From positions 1 to 32,576 of IMG/VR virus record IMGVR_UViG_3300031772_000168: a DNA stretch of 32,576 nt; one strand, written 5' to 3'. This document shows positions 8,984 through 16,800 of the stretch, in pieces. The DNA is from a virus. Below the pieces are notes generated by a model that saw nothing but the letters and a program-made list of their open reading frames with translations, made no database searches and was not told the origin of the DNA. Position 1 is the first letter of the stretch, and each line of letters starts with the position of its first letter. A program made the position numbers and the translations under genes.

Positions 8984-9835
8984 TTATCGATGGATTCCGA
9001 GGATGCGTTTGTGGTTTTTTCCAATGTAGGCGGCTAGAGCATCAGCGCGATCATCGCTGAGTCCCTGGCTTTTGAACCATTGTTTGGCCGCGTTCGCATC
9101 TCCCGTAAAGTGCTTCGAGGAGACAAACTTCCGAAACACCCTAACGTCGCTCTCTAAGTGCTGGGGGATTACTGGGTTCGAGCCCACGGCAGTTGTCCCG
9201 CCCGCAGGACCACCGGAGCCGGTGCTGATTGCTTTCTCAAAATCTTCCCGGCTGGCAATGATGAAGTCCTTGCCCCCGAGATTCACGACCTGACCAAGAG
9301 ACTCTCCAGACGCCAGAGACTTCATAAAGGAACCGTAGGCGTTGGCCGTGGCGAAGGTGCTGAGATTCTTTGGGTGGGGAGTGAGCGCGACGTGGTTGAT
9401 GATGGCCTCAACCACCCTGGGGACGAAGCGCTGGAGGCTCTTATCGAACTGCATAGCCTTCTTTACGATCTTCCCCCCAATAGACCAGCCCATCCGGGTC
9501 GTCCCGGCCTTCATGAGGGCCCAACATTGGTCGGCGATTTCCAGGCCCTTGTAGAGCTTCCCCTTGAGGTGCATCCGGTTGTCGTGGTCAAACCGGCCCT
9601 CGATGGGCTCCCCGATGATATATTTGGGCTCGTCCTTGGATTTATGGTCGTAGTCGATCCGGCCATGCTTTAGGAAATAATCCAGGCTTTTTCTGAGACC
9701 GGATGCTGAGACAATCTCATTGTCCAGGTCCAGGTCTTCCGTGGAGGCTACGCCGTAGATCAGGCGCTCGCCGTTCTCGGACTCCTTTACCCCACCCTTT
9801 TCAATGGGGACCCAGAACCCAAACGTGTCCAGCAT
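8984..9835 (-). CDS. Prohead maturation protease, XkdF/HK97-like serine protease
   Basis: 283 residues. 'IYGVASTEDLDLDNEIVSASGL' (residues 26-47) is the typical opening of this family ('V-[AS]-S-T-E-x-x-D-x-x-x-[ED]-[IV]'). A candidate catalytic His is H64 in 'IDYDHKS', and a candidate Ser is S118 in 'MGWSIGG'. 'INHVALTPHPKN' further on matches the conserved segment before the end of the protease core. The family cleaves scaffold and capsid N-termini inside the prohead. About 60 C-terminal residues ('DVRVFRKFVSSKHF...') form an extra small domain. The ATG lies inside the 14-bp palindrome TCCAGCATGCTGGA, with GGGGAG 10 bases upstream. The scaffold-like and capsid genes follow directly. Confidence 0.87.
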   Translation of the reverse strand: MLDTFGFWVPIEKGGVKESENGERLIYGVASTEDLDLDNEIVSASGLRKSLDYFLKHGRIDYDHKSKDEPKYIIGEPIEGRFDHDNRMHLKGKLYKGLEIADQCWALMKAGTTRMGWSIGGKIVKKAMQFDKSLQRFVPRVVEAIINHVALTPHPKNLSTFATANAYGSFMKSLASGESLGQVVNLGGKDFIIASREDFEKAISTGSGGPAGGTTAVGSNPVIPQHLESDVRVFRKFVSSKHFTGDANAAKQWFKSQGLSDDRADALAAYIGKNHKRILGIHR

Positions 9836-9841
9836 GCTGGA
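9828..9841. repeat. 14-bp perfect palindrome, copy A
   Basis: TCCAGCATGCTGGA, identical to its own reverse complement. The central ATG (minus strand) is the start codon of the prohead protease, and the copy also touches the end of the preceding small gene. Two more exact copies lie at 10038 and 25569. Confidence 0.9.
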
Positions 9842-10012
9842 TTATCTCCCCTTCCGTCGAGAATCGTTCTTTAGCTCGGCCTTGCTCTTGTGCTTCTGGT
9901 CGAGTTGAGAACACTTCTTGTAGGACTGGATGTCCTTAAACTTGCCCTTCGAGTCCCTCACGGCATACAGCTTTTTGCCGCCCTTGCTCCTAAGCGTCGT
10001 TCGCTTGCTCAT
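9842..10012 (-). CDS. Small basic phage protein (56 aa)
   Basis: A 56-residue gene starting at an ATG with an excellent AAAAGGAGG ribosome site and ending one base before the protease palindrome. The product is lysine/arginine-rich; its N-terminal half contains 'RSKGGKKLYAVRDSKGKFKD'. This 'SKxGKKLYAVRDxxGxFKDIQ' pattern is, as I recall, common in small uncharacterised phage and bacterial proteins. Its charge suggests nucleic-acid or capsid-interior binding. It is flanked on both sides by copies of the 14-bp palindrome, 210 bp apart. Function unknown. Confidence 0.85.
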   Translation of the reverse strand: MSKRTTLRSKGGKKLYAVRDSKGKFKDIQSYKKCSQLDQKHKSKAELKNDSRRKGR

Positions 10013-10037
10013 GTTCCCGGCCTCCTTTTATACAGAG

Positions 10038-10051
10038 TCCAGCATGCTGGA
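10038..10051. repeat. 14-bp perfect palindrome, copy B
   Basis: A second exact TCCAGCATGCTGGA. It is in the 52-bp spacer between the 73-residue and 56-residue genes, just upstream of the AAAAGGAGG ribosome site, so it would sit in the 5' leader of the small basic gene. Confidence 0.9.
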
Positions 10052-10064
10052 ACCTGACCCGGAA

Positions 10065-10286
10065 CTATATGTTCGGGACAGGGGAGACACAGACCAGCGA
10101 CGCCTGGCTGGCCGCTACGGCCAGGGCGTTGTGCTGGGTCTTGAGTTCGATCACAAGGGTCTGGAGCTTGGCAATCTCTCCAGCCAACTGGCCCCACACG
10201 GGGTCGGCCTGCAAGAGGGTGCTGTGGGCGATGCCGGGCACGGGGATTTTTCCCAGAGAGTCGGTACGGTCGATCAGTTCAGGCAT
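10065..10286 (-). CDS. Small helical protein, first gene after the leader terminator
   Basis: 73 residues from an ATG at 10286 with AAGGAGG seven bases upstream. The middle ('GQLAGEIAKLQTLVIELKTQ') has heptad-like leucines and can form a short coiled coil; the end is hydrophobic and proline-containing. It is unrecognised. It begins 16 bases past the U-tract of an intrinsic terminator, so its expression should depend on read-through from the upstream leader. It may be a small assembly cofactor of the capsid operon that it opens. Confidence 0.75.
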   Translation of the reverse strand: MPELIDRTDSLGKIPVPGIAHSTLLQADPVWGQLAGEIAKLQTLVIELKTQHNALAVAASQASLVCVSPVPNI

Positions 10287-10301
10287 TTGTGATCCTCCTT
10301 G

Positions 10302-10337
10302 AAATAAAAATGGGCTCGGTGATTTTCACCGTAGCCC
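10302..10337 (-). terminator. Intrinsic terminator (leader attenuator candidate)
   Basis: On the minus strand GGGCT-A-CGGTGA pairs with TCACCGAGCCC: an 11-bp GC-rich stem with one bulged base and a 3-nt loop. ATTTTTATTT follows directly. It sits between the zinc ribbon gene and the 73-residue gene, just before the latter's ribosome site, and downstream of the strong promoter at 10425-10453. Confidence 0.8.
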
Positions 10338-10345
10338 AGTTCTTC

Positions 10346-10363
10346 GGCTCCCGAAATCGAGCC
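10346..10363 (-). other. Leader hairpin upstream of terminator
   Basis: Minus strand GGCTC pairs with GAGCC over an 8-nt loop. Its 5' GGGCTC (10364-10359) is also a perfect complement of the GAGCCC in the terminator 3' arm (10317-10312), so the two structures can compete. This fits an attenuator or put-like antitermination RNA. No protein or ligand is identified. Confidence 0.5.
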
Positions 10364-10385
10364 CTACAACCCTTTGGCTGAAAAC

Positions 10386-10405
10386 GTCTCAAGACATCTT
10401 AAGAC
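10386..10405. repeat. GTCTTGAGAC-type repeats downstream of promoter
   Basis: Two adjacent near-palindromic decamers, GTCTCAAGAC (10386-10395) and ATCTTAAGAC (10396-10405), lie at about +14 to +33 of the transcript expected from the promoter at 10425-10453. They look like a paired operator. Confidence 0.55.
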
Positions 10406-10414
10406 AATTTTACT

Positions 10415-10720
10415 TCACGACCCAATTTTAACAGGTGCGCCAGAGATTGTCAAGTCTTTTCTGAGGTCTTGAGACTCGTCTTGAGATTCTCGATTCGACA
10501 CGATGAGATGATGAGATTTATAGCTCATCGCCTCGACGAGAACCTCGGTCTTGCATTGCGGACACGAACCGAACACGCGCCCGCCACGAATGACGATTGC
10601 CCTTTGAAGCACAACGATTTCACCAGATGTGCGCTGGACCACGATCTTGCAATTGCATGTGGGACAGCGGAGCAATGCCACGGAGCCGTTCCCGTTCTGA
10701 GCCGTCTCAGAGTTTGACAA
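10415..10720 (-). CDS. Zinc ribbon protein, possibly Com-like
   Basis: 101 residues with two knuckles: C19-P-T-C22 (plus C24) and C53-P-Q-C56, spaced as in a zinc ribbon. The tail is Ser/Gln/Asp-rich ('ESQDESQDL'). It overlaps the end of the preceding gene by 14 bp. Small zinc-binding proteins near head genes include the phage Mu Com translational regulator, but the length and cysteine spacing differ, so I only suggest the comparison. The DNA for its last 35 residues also carries a strong promoter and short repeats for the next operon. It may be a DNA- or RNA-binding regulator. Confidence 0.8.
   Translation of the reverse strand: MSNSETAQNGNGSVALLRCPTCNCKIVVQRTSGEIVVLQRAIVIRGGRVFGSCPQCKTEVLVEAMSYKSHHLIVSNRESQDESQDLRKDLTISGAPVKIGS
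10425..10453 (-). promoter_or_regulatory. Strong sigma70-like promoter for capsid operon
   Basis: Minus strand TTGACA (10453-10448, perfect -35), a 17-bp spacer, then TAAAAT (10430-10425, 5 of 6 with the -10 consensus), preceded by TGT for an extended -10. The expected start is near 10418, giving a leader of about 130 nt before the 73-residue gene. It lies inside the 3' end of the zinc ribbon gene. Confidence 0.75.
10466..10487. repeat. GTCTTGAGAC-type repeats upstream of promoter
   Basis: GTCTTGAGAC (10466-10475) and GTCTTGAGAT (10478-10487), spaced 12 bp centre to centre, about 13 bp upstream of the -35. With the pair at 10386-10405 they bracket the promoter. They also encode the repeated S-Q-D of the zinc ribbon protein, so coding constraint is a competing explanation. 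Confidence 0.5.
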
Positions 10721-12680
10721 AGAGAATCTCCTTCGAGAGCTTCTCGCTCTCTAATGATTTCACCACGTCCGCGAGCGTGGGCTTTTCACTCGCCTTCTCG
10801 GGGCTCTGCTTCCGGTCAATCCAGGTGTATTCCCGACGGAAATCGGGATCGTAGTCCCCGACTTCCTCGCGCCCCCCAAGCCTAGCCTCAAGCGGGCTGG
10901 ACGCGGCGGCGTACTTGCCGGAACGAATCCAATCGTTCTTGGTTAAGATGCAAAGCTCCTGGCGGCCCATCCTCTTGACGTTGAGAAACGCCCGGTCGAA
11001 TGCGTCAACCTTTTTGCTGGACCTCACATCGGGAACATAATAGGAATGAGGGAGAGCCTTGCTGGGGTTATGGGTCGTGTTCGTCCGGTCCTGGATCAAT
11101 TTTGTTATCGCCTCACCCTCCGCCTCTGTTTGGGGACGGAATGCCAGGATATAGTCCGACGAGTAGGCGATCTTCTTTTTTCCTTCCGGGGTATCGACCT
11201 CGCGGAAGGTTTGCTCTTTGTCTAGGGGGCCCCAGTTGTCATCCCAAAATACCGCGCTGGCACGTTTGACGACGGTGTATTCCGGGCTGAGACCCTGTTC
11301 GTGCATGACAGCCAAAAGCTCCTCTCCGTGATCGACGCTCTGAGCGTACATGTGATAGGAGATAATCTTCTCGTCGGCGGTCATCATGTGAGAGTAGATT
11401 CCCTCGTCGGCGACTTCGTAGGAATCGATGTTGTAGCCGGATGCCTTCTTTCGGAGAAGGTAAGAGTCTCCCTCTTTTTTAACCCGGGGACTCACCCAGG
11501 CTTCAAACTTCTTAGGGACGCTTCCTGTCCACTTCCGGTATTTCTGGACATACTCCTCGGTGGCGGGTGCAAGCTTAGGCTTCTCGCGCTTCTCCGTGTA
11601 TTTATCGGCAAGGTCCTGGTATGGCTTAACCGCGCCCCAGGGAACATGCTCTCCGCGCTCGATGGCACGGGAAACCTCTTGCTTATGATCGACCTTCTCA
11701 AGTTTCCTGTCCACGGATCGGCGTGTCTCAAATTCCTGCGGAGAAAGTTGCCAGACCTGCATGAACGCTGGATTGTCCGGGGAATACCCTCCAGGTCTCT
11801 TGGCCAACTCATCCGGTGTGGCAGAGTTTTTGCCCGACTCAAACTTCTTTCGCTGGAGGATATCTCGGGAGACCGCCTCAACCAAAAATGCCTTGTCCTT
11901 TTCAGACGTAATGTGCTGGTTGCGTGAGGCGATAATATCAACTCTCTCTTGAAAAGCCTTCCTGCCTCCCATAGCCTCAGACGCCAATTGCATTGCCTTC
12001 TGGGTAGAGGCCGGGATAGCCAGCCCCGACATGGCGTAATCTCGAAGCCACGACGGGCTTTCTTTAAGTTCCTGACGCATCTCTCCCCGCTTCTTCCCAG
12101 CATGTTCCTCGGGGGGCTTGGCCTGTGGAACTGGTTTCTCAGGGAACCCGGTTTTCTTTTCCTCTGGCTCCTCGTAGATATAAACCCAGTTCCCACCCGG
12201 GCTCAGGTGGCGCTCTCGGTATTCGTGAGGATAAACCTCCTCACCCTTCTTTCCTTTTTCGAGATCAATATAGAGCGCGGGCTCTTGAGACCGGACCAAG
12301 TCCTTGAGAGCAGGCTTCTCCATTTTCCTGAGCTTCGTGTAATAATTCGGGTCCTCGACGAGATGGTCTTTGGCGATCTTGCGAGCAAGGCCAATGTCGC
12401 TGGTATGCTCCATCTCGACCTTCATCCCCATAACCAATTGTTTGGAGAGATGCTCCATCGAAACTTGATGCTTCTTGGCTATGTCCTTAAGAGTCTTTCC
12501 GCGAGACATGCCTCCGCGAACTTCCTCCTTGTCGCCCACGTCAAACTCGACCCCCAACTCACGCGCCATGTCACGCAGGGCCCGCTTATCCTGAATCACA
12601 TAGACCTGATGTGGATTTTCCTCGATCATGCGCTCCTGCTGGATGAAAAATTGTTTCTGCGGGTTTCGGATGACGCCCAT
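10707..12680 (-). CDS. DUF5661-containing multidomain head-associated protein
   Basis: 657 residues. I chose the ATG at 12680 over an upstream start at 12836 because the upstream gene ends at 12682 and AAGGGG lies 10 bases before this ATG. Residues 62-121 ('DIAKKHQVSMEHLSKQLV', then 'GMKVEMEHT', 'IAKDHLVEDPNYYTKL') match DUF5661, a phage-borne domain of unknown role. H152-Y169 is the shared motif H-x-Y-x2-R-x3-P-x-G-x-W-x-Y-x-Y, after which comes a proline/lysine-rich linker. The C-terminal 300 residues hold an alpha/beta domain I cannot name. It follows the MuF-like gene. An internal or injected virion protein is likely by context. Confidence 0.85.
   Translation of the reverse strand: MGVIRNPQKQFFIQQERMIEENPHQVYVIQDKRALRDMARELGVEFDVGDKEEVRGGMSRGKTLKDIAKKHQVSMEHLSKQLVMGMKVEMEHTSDIGLARKIAKDHLVEDPNYYTKLRKMEKPALKDLVRSQEPALYIDLEKGKKGEEVYPHEYRERHLSPGGNWVYIYEEPEEKKTGFPEKPVPQAKPPEEHAGKKRGEMRQELKESPSWLRDYAMSGLAIPASTQKAMQLASEAMGGRKAFQERVDIIASRNQHITSEKDKAFLVEAVSRDILQRKKFESGKNSATPDELAKRPGGYSPDNPAFMQVWQLSPQEFETRRSVDRKLEKVDHKQEVSRAIERGEHVPWGAVKPYQDLADKYTEKREKPKLAPATEEYVQKYRKWTGSVPKKFEAWVSPRVKKEGDSYLLRKKASGYNIDSYEVADEGIYSHMMTADEKIISYHMYAQSVDHGEELLAVMHEQGLSPEYTVVKRASAVFWDDNWGPLDKEQTFREVDTPEGKKKIAYSSDYILAFRPQTEAEGEAITKLIQDRTNTTHNPSKALPHSYYVPDVRSSKKVDAFDRAFLNVKRMGRQELCILTKNDWIRSGKYAAASSPLEARLGGREEVGDYDPDFRREYTWIDRKQSPEKASEKPTLADVVKSLESEKLSKEILFVKL
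12174..12227 (-). other. Shared 18-residue motif, copy 3
   Basis: Encodes H152 to Y169 of the DUF5661 protein. Fixed positions are H, E, Y, R, P, G, G, W, Y and Y, in ungapped register with the copies at 15712 and 25430. Confidence 0.75.
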
Positions 12681-12681
12681 G

Positions 12682-13536
12682 TTATGACCCCTTGACCCGA
12701 AGCGTACCGCCCGGGCCAATCTCATGGAACCTTGGGTTGTAAGCAACCCATGTGCATCGGCAATGCGGGTGAAGTGGTATGCAGGGCTTCCAGAGTTCCC
12801 CTGATACCCGAATGACGCCATTGGCCGCCTTCGCATGGCGCGTCCTCATGATATTGCTCTTTCCTGACCAAATGAAGTCATCCCATTTCGGATCGCTCGC
12901 GTTCTGAGGCGGCTCATGCGTTACGGTGAAAATCTTTCCCTGAATCATGCTCTTGCACCAGGGGCAACAGTCCGGTCGGCTCTGTCCAACAACTTTCTGG
13001 CCCTCGCCCTGAGACATGATGTAGCCATTCATGACGATGCTGGCGCTCTCGGTCACGGCCACACGTCGCCAGTCCCGATCCAGGTTCTTGAAAGTTTTTC
13101 TCAGGCGCTCGGCTAGGTCCTTTGAGGACATCCCTTCCAATTTAGCCTGGGCGATTAACAGCCGAATGGATGTCCGTGCCTGGTCGCTGATCTTTTGGAG
13201 ATTCTCAGCCGACCGCGTAAAGGCAAATTTGAGCATGTTCTTCGACATCGCATTATAGGGGAGGATGTCGTTTATGTTCTCCACCGCTCCCAAAGAACCT
13301 CCGGGGTGACGATGACCCATGACATGATCTGAGTTCACCTTGGCAGGGATCATGTCGGAGAGTTTTGAGACAGGCTTCCCGAGACGCTCATAGAGGGCCC
13401 ATAGAGCGCCGATGGTAAGAAGCTTTATGGCCCAGTCCTTGAAATTAACCCGCTTCATTTCCTCGTTCGTCTTCTTGTCCACCTCGTTTAGGTCCTGGAA
13501 TAGCGGGACCTTGTGGTCGAGGGAATATGGCTTCAT
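12682..13536 (-). CDS. Phage Mu gpF-like minor head protein (MuF)
   Basis: 284 residues. The C-terminal half is diagnostic: 'RVAVTESASIVMNGY' (158-172), the C-P-W-C motif at C191-C194 and 'PLHPHCRCTW' with C259 and C261. This is the signature of the Phage_Mu_F family, a portal-associated minor head protein that is often injected. The first 150 residues are helical, with a hydrophobic segment near 36-50. Many MuF proteins carry a C-terminal toxin; here the protein stops 23 residues after the motif, so none is fused. The start codon overlaps the preceding stop (ATGA), and the gene follows the portal cluster. Confidence 0.93.
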   Translation of the reverse strand: MKPYSLDHKVPLFQDLNEVDKKTNEEMKRVNFKDWAIKLLTIGALWALYERLGKPVSKLSDMIPAKVNSDHVMGHRHPGGSLGAVENINDILPYNAMSKNMLKFAFTRSAENLQKISDQARTSIRLLIAQAKLEGMSSKDLAERLRKTFKNLDRDWRRVAVTESASIVMNGYIMSQGEGQKVVGQSRPDCCPWCKSMIQGKIFTVTHEPPQNASDPKWDDFIWSGKSNIMRTRHAKAANGVIRVSGELWKPCIPLHPHCRCTWVAYNPRFHEIGPGGTLRVKGS

Positions 13537-13799
13537 ATGACCGTGGCTTCCTTAACGTCGGTACAATAAAAATATGATCCCGTGAAAGCTTGCGGCATCT
13601 GCGCCAGGAGAGCGTACCCTCCAGCTTTCAGATACGGCTTGAGCATGTCATTGTCTTCGATGGCCTTTTTGATGTCATCGGCATCGGGCCCCTCATAGAT
13701 CAATTTACCGTTGACAAGGTAAACCGTGCAAGCATCCTCAAACTCATCGCTTGTTTCTGAGTAGCTTTTGAAAATCACATGGTCGTATCTGGCTGGCAT
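13533..13799 (-). CDS. Small protein between polyvalent and MuF genes
   Basis: 88 residues, unrecognised. The N-terminal half looks like a small alpha/beta fold ('YDHVIFKSYSETSDEFEDA', 'VYLVNGKLIYEG'). The end carries one of two cysteines ('SYFYCTDVKEATVI'). There is no signal peptide or membrane segment. It overlaps the MuF-like gene by 4 bp (ATGA), so the two are probably made together. It could be an immunity-like or chaperone partner of a neighbouring large protein, but nothing in the sequence proves this. Confidence 0.8.
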   Translation of the reverse strand: MPARYDHVIFKSYSETSDEFEDACTVYLVNGKLIYEGPDADDIKKAIEDNDMLKPYLKAGGYALLAQMPQAFTGSYFYCTDVKEATVI

Positions 13800-13806
13800 T
13801 ATTCCT

Positions 13807-16800
13807 CTATAAGTTCACGATCAGATCAGGCTCGCCCTGAGATTTTTCTGCTACCGGAGGGGCCTCTCCCCATCCAAAATGCGCCGGGTCGTCAAATATC
13901 CTTTCCGTCTTGTTCTTATTGATTCCCAAGAGATGCTTCGGGAGAGCCCATCGACCCTGCAACTTCTCGAAGTCGTTGGGACCAACGATATTCTTGATCG
14001 CTTGCTCGTCAAGCTCTCCGCGCTGGAGTTTGTTGACGTATTCCGGGCCCCTGGCTTTCAGGTTGTCGTGGAACTCAGAAACAAAATCTCTCTGGAGATG
14101 GTTTTCGACCCGAGCCTTTATGTCTCGCAGTTTACTCTTATCGAATCCCATGCGCCTGGCAAAAAGCTGTTTTCCGAAAAGCTGGTTCACTAAGCGCTTC
14201 GGGCAAACTCGGACGAATTCTCTTAGCTGATATGCCGCATTGAACTTATCTCCAGCCTTCCAGTATCCAAGAGCTTCGTCTAAATATTTCTTTTGCCTGG
14301 GGACCAGATGCTCCAGGAGAGGATGTAAGAAGTCGTTTACGGCACCGATATCCTTGAACATCGCGGGCGCACCGGCCTCTTTCCCGACGATAGCCGTCTT
14401 CCCCGTTATGTCAAATGGGTTCATTTCGGCCTCGGGAGGGGCACTATATTTCGACGGCCTGTTCTTCTTCTCCCACCTGTTCATGTCGTACCAGGAGGCA
14501 AGAGTTACCCTTCCCAGCTTGTCTCGGTGGCTATCACCCAGGAGCCAGTCGATCCGATCTGCAACCCGCTGGATTTGGTCCTCGGAAATGTTTTGCCGAA
14601 GTTCATGATCGATTACCTTCCTGCGGCGTCTCTTGTCTCGAATATCATCTCTCAGCTTGCGTAGGTCTCGGAGGGTTTTCTTGTCTATAACCTTCCCCGT
14701 GGCCATGTGTCCAAATTCATCATAGCATCGTTGATTTTCGAGTGCCCCGTCTCCGAAAGAATACCCATTATCGACGAGAAGAAATCTCCAAGGTTTCCCA
14801 TATCGAGAATCGGGATCACGAACAACCATCAAATTATTTTGGTGCCGATCCTGATGGTTGATAATCATGTCGAATATAAAGAACCTCATTATTTCTTCTT
14901 GGGCGATTTCCTTGAGATGCTCTTTCCCTTCTATCTTGCTAAATTGGATGGCTCCCTGAGCGAAGGCTTGCAGGCTGGCCTCGTTCATGTCCTTGGTGCT
15001 GAATGCTTTATAGACCGGGTTGTCTCCGCCCTTGTCTTTTTTTATCGCTTCCTCGATAATCCTGCTTCCTTGTCCCTTGAGTTCGCGGAGAGCGGTGGGG
15101 GGAACGAGATTCCATTTCAAAATCTTGTCGATGGCATAGGCACATACTTCTCGGTAGATGGTGGTATGCTCGTCAATCTCATGGCGAACCTGATTGCGCC
15201 CAAACTGCAAGGCGCTCGACTTCGGCTTCACCAGGGCATCACCATCATTTTTCAGCTTGGCCCTGTATTTCACCTGGATTCCACCCTCTCCCCAGCCTTC
15301 ATAAATTTTCTCGACGGCCCACGTCTTGAGAGCCGACTCATTGTCTTTCGCGTCATTCTCGGACAGAGCGAAAATCCTCTCCTCGCGCTTGGGCTTACCA
15401 TGTCTCCAGTCTGGCTTCCCCTCGGGAGATTCCTTCTCCTCCGGCTGTCCTTCGGCCACGGGCTTGGGAGCCGCATTGGGGTTGAAGGCATCTGGACCAG
15501 GCTTGATGTCATCGATTATCTTCGGCCTTTCCGGGATGTCGAAATGATGGGTCTCGATTCCTTGCCCGCGCTTGGCCTCCTGCATTTGCTCGGGGGCAGT
15601 CATGCTCTGCCTGCGCCGCGCCCACTCAGTATCACTTTTTATCTCAGGATGGTGTCTGCCCTCCTCATGCAGGGCCTCATGAGAAAAATAATGGTGACCG
15701 CTGGGCATCTCGTAGTAATATTTGAAGCTCCCGTCGGGCATGGACTCACGATATAGGTATTTGTGCCCAGGCTTCATCTGCCCCTTTAGCGGATTGGGTC
15801 CCAGATTTCCCAAATGAGCGCCTGCTGTTGGGTTATTGGGCTCGGCCTTTTCCAGGCAAATGTCTTCGCATGGTTCTGTCAAGAACTCATCGAGAGCCTT
15901 CTGAATAGCATCAAGCTCATCCAGATCAGAGAGGCTGGGCAGGCGCGTGTCGCAATAGCTCTCGAAGACTTGAGATTTTAGAATCTCAGAATCATCTCGC
16001 GCTTCCAGGCCGGAGTTTGGGCTCTCTGACTTTTGGAATTTATCGATGATCTGATGAACGAAATCCCATTTCTTTTTTCCAGTCTCACCAACGAAATATT
16101 GTTTCGCTCCCAGCATGGCAAAGGCAAATGATTCGCAGAAATCTTCTTTAGGGTTACGGGCCCCATACCACCTGGGGAAGCAGGTGCCTTTCTTGTACGC
16201 CCAGCGAGACTTTAGAGTCGTCTCATTCTTGTCTTTTAGGATTAGGCGGTCATGGCCTTCGGCGGGTTCTCCGTCGAGGCCGATGAACTTCCATTCAGAT
16301 ATTTCGAGCCACTCTTTTTTTCCAGAGAGATCGTTTCGGTCATCAATAGAATGTCCGACCTCATGCAAAAGAGTTTGGGTGATCTTGTTAACTGGTTTCC
16401 CCTTTCCGTCCTTATAGATCGTGTTGTCCCCGAAGATATTTGGGTTCAGGACAACCTTTTTGCTTTCGTCGTAGTAGCGCCCATGATTAGGATACTTCGC
16501 CCGGGAGGCACCGAAGCGCCCATCGACAGACACCAGGCGGACTCCCGCCTCAAGAACTTCCTTGGGAATAAGACTGAGAACCTCGTCGATCTCTTTGGCT
16601 TGGTCGAATGTGACGGTGCTTCCCAGTTCGATCCCATGCCCCTCAAGGACCTGATCCCGATACTTCTCCTTGTCGAGCAAGCCCTTGGTGAGATTCGTCT
16701 CAATCTTGAGACTACGAAGTAGCCAGGAATAGATGCCGCTAAGGGCTTCGTGGCCTTGGTCATAAATCTCATCCTCGGAGGCGGCTATCGCCCTAACGGG

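Noticed and set aside
8608-9060. Serine-rich plus-strand frame
   Set aside because: Reverse reading of Lys/Asp/Glu-rich low-complexity codons of the scaffold-like protein.
11949-12695. 248-residue plus-strand frame
   Set aside because: Mirror of the DUF5661-containing gene.
12682-12760. C-terminal toxin on the MuF protein
   Set aside because: Only 23 residues follow the HPHCRC motif, too few for a toxin domain.
12681-12836. Extended N-terminus of the DUF5661 protein
   Set aside because: It would overlap the MuF gene; the ATG at 12680 has a good ribosome site.
14707-15756. 349-residue open frame on the plus strand
   Set aside because: It lies fully opposite the kinase/peptidase gene, whose motifs and codon frame are clear, has no ribosome site, and reads as leucine-rich mirror sequence.
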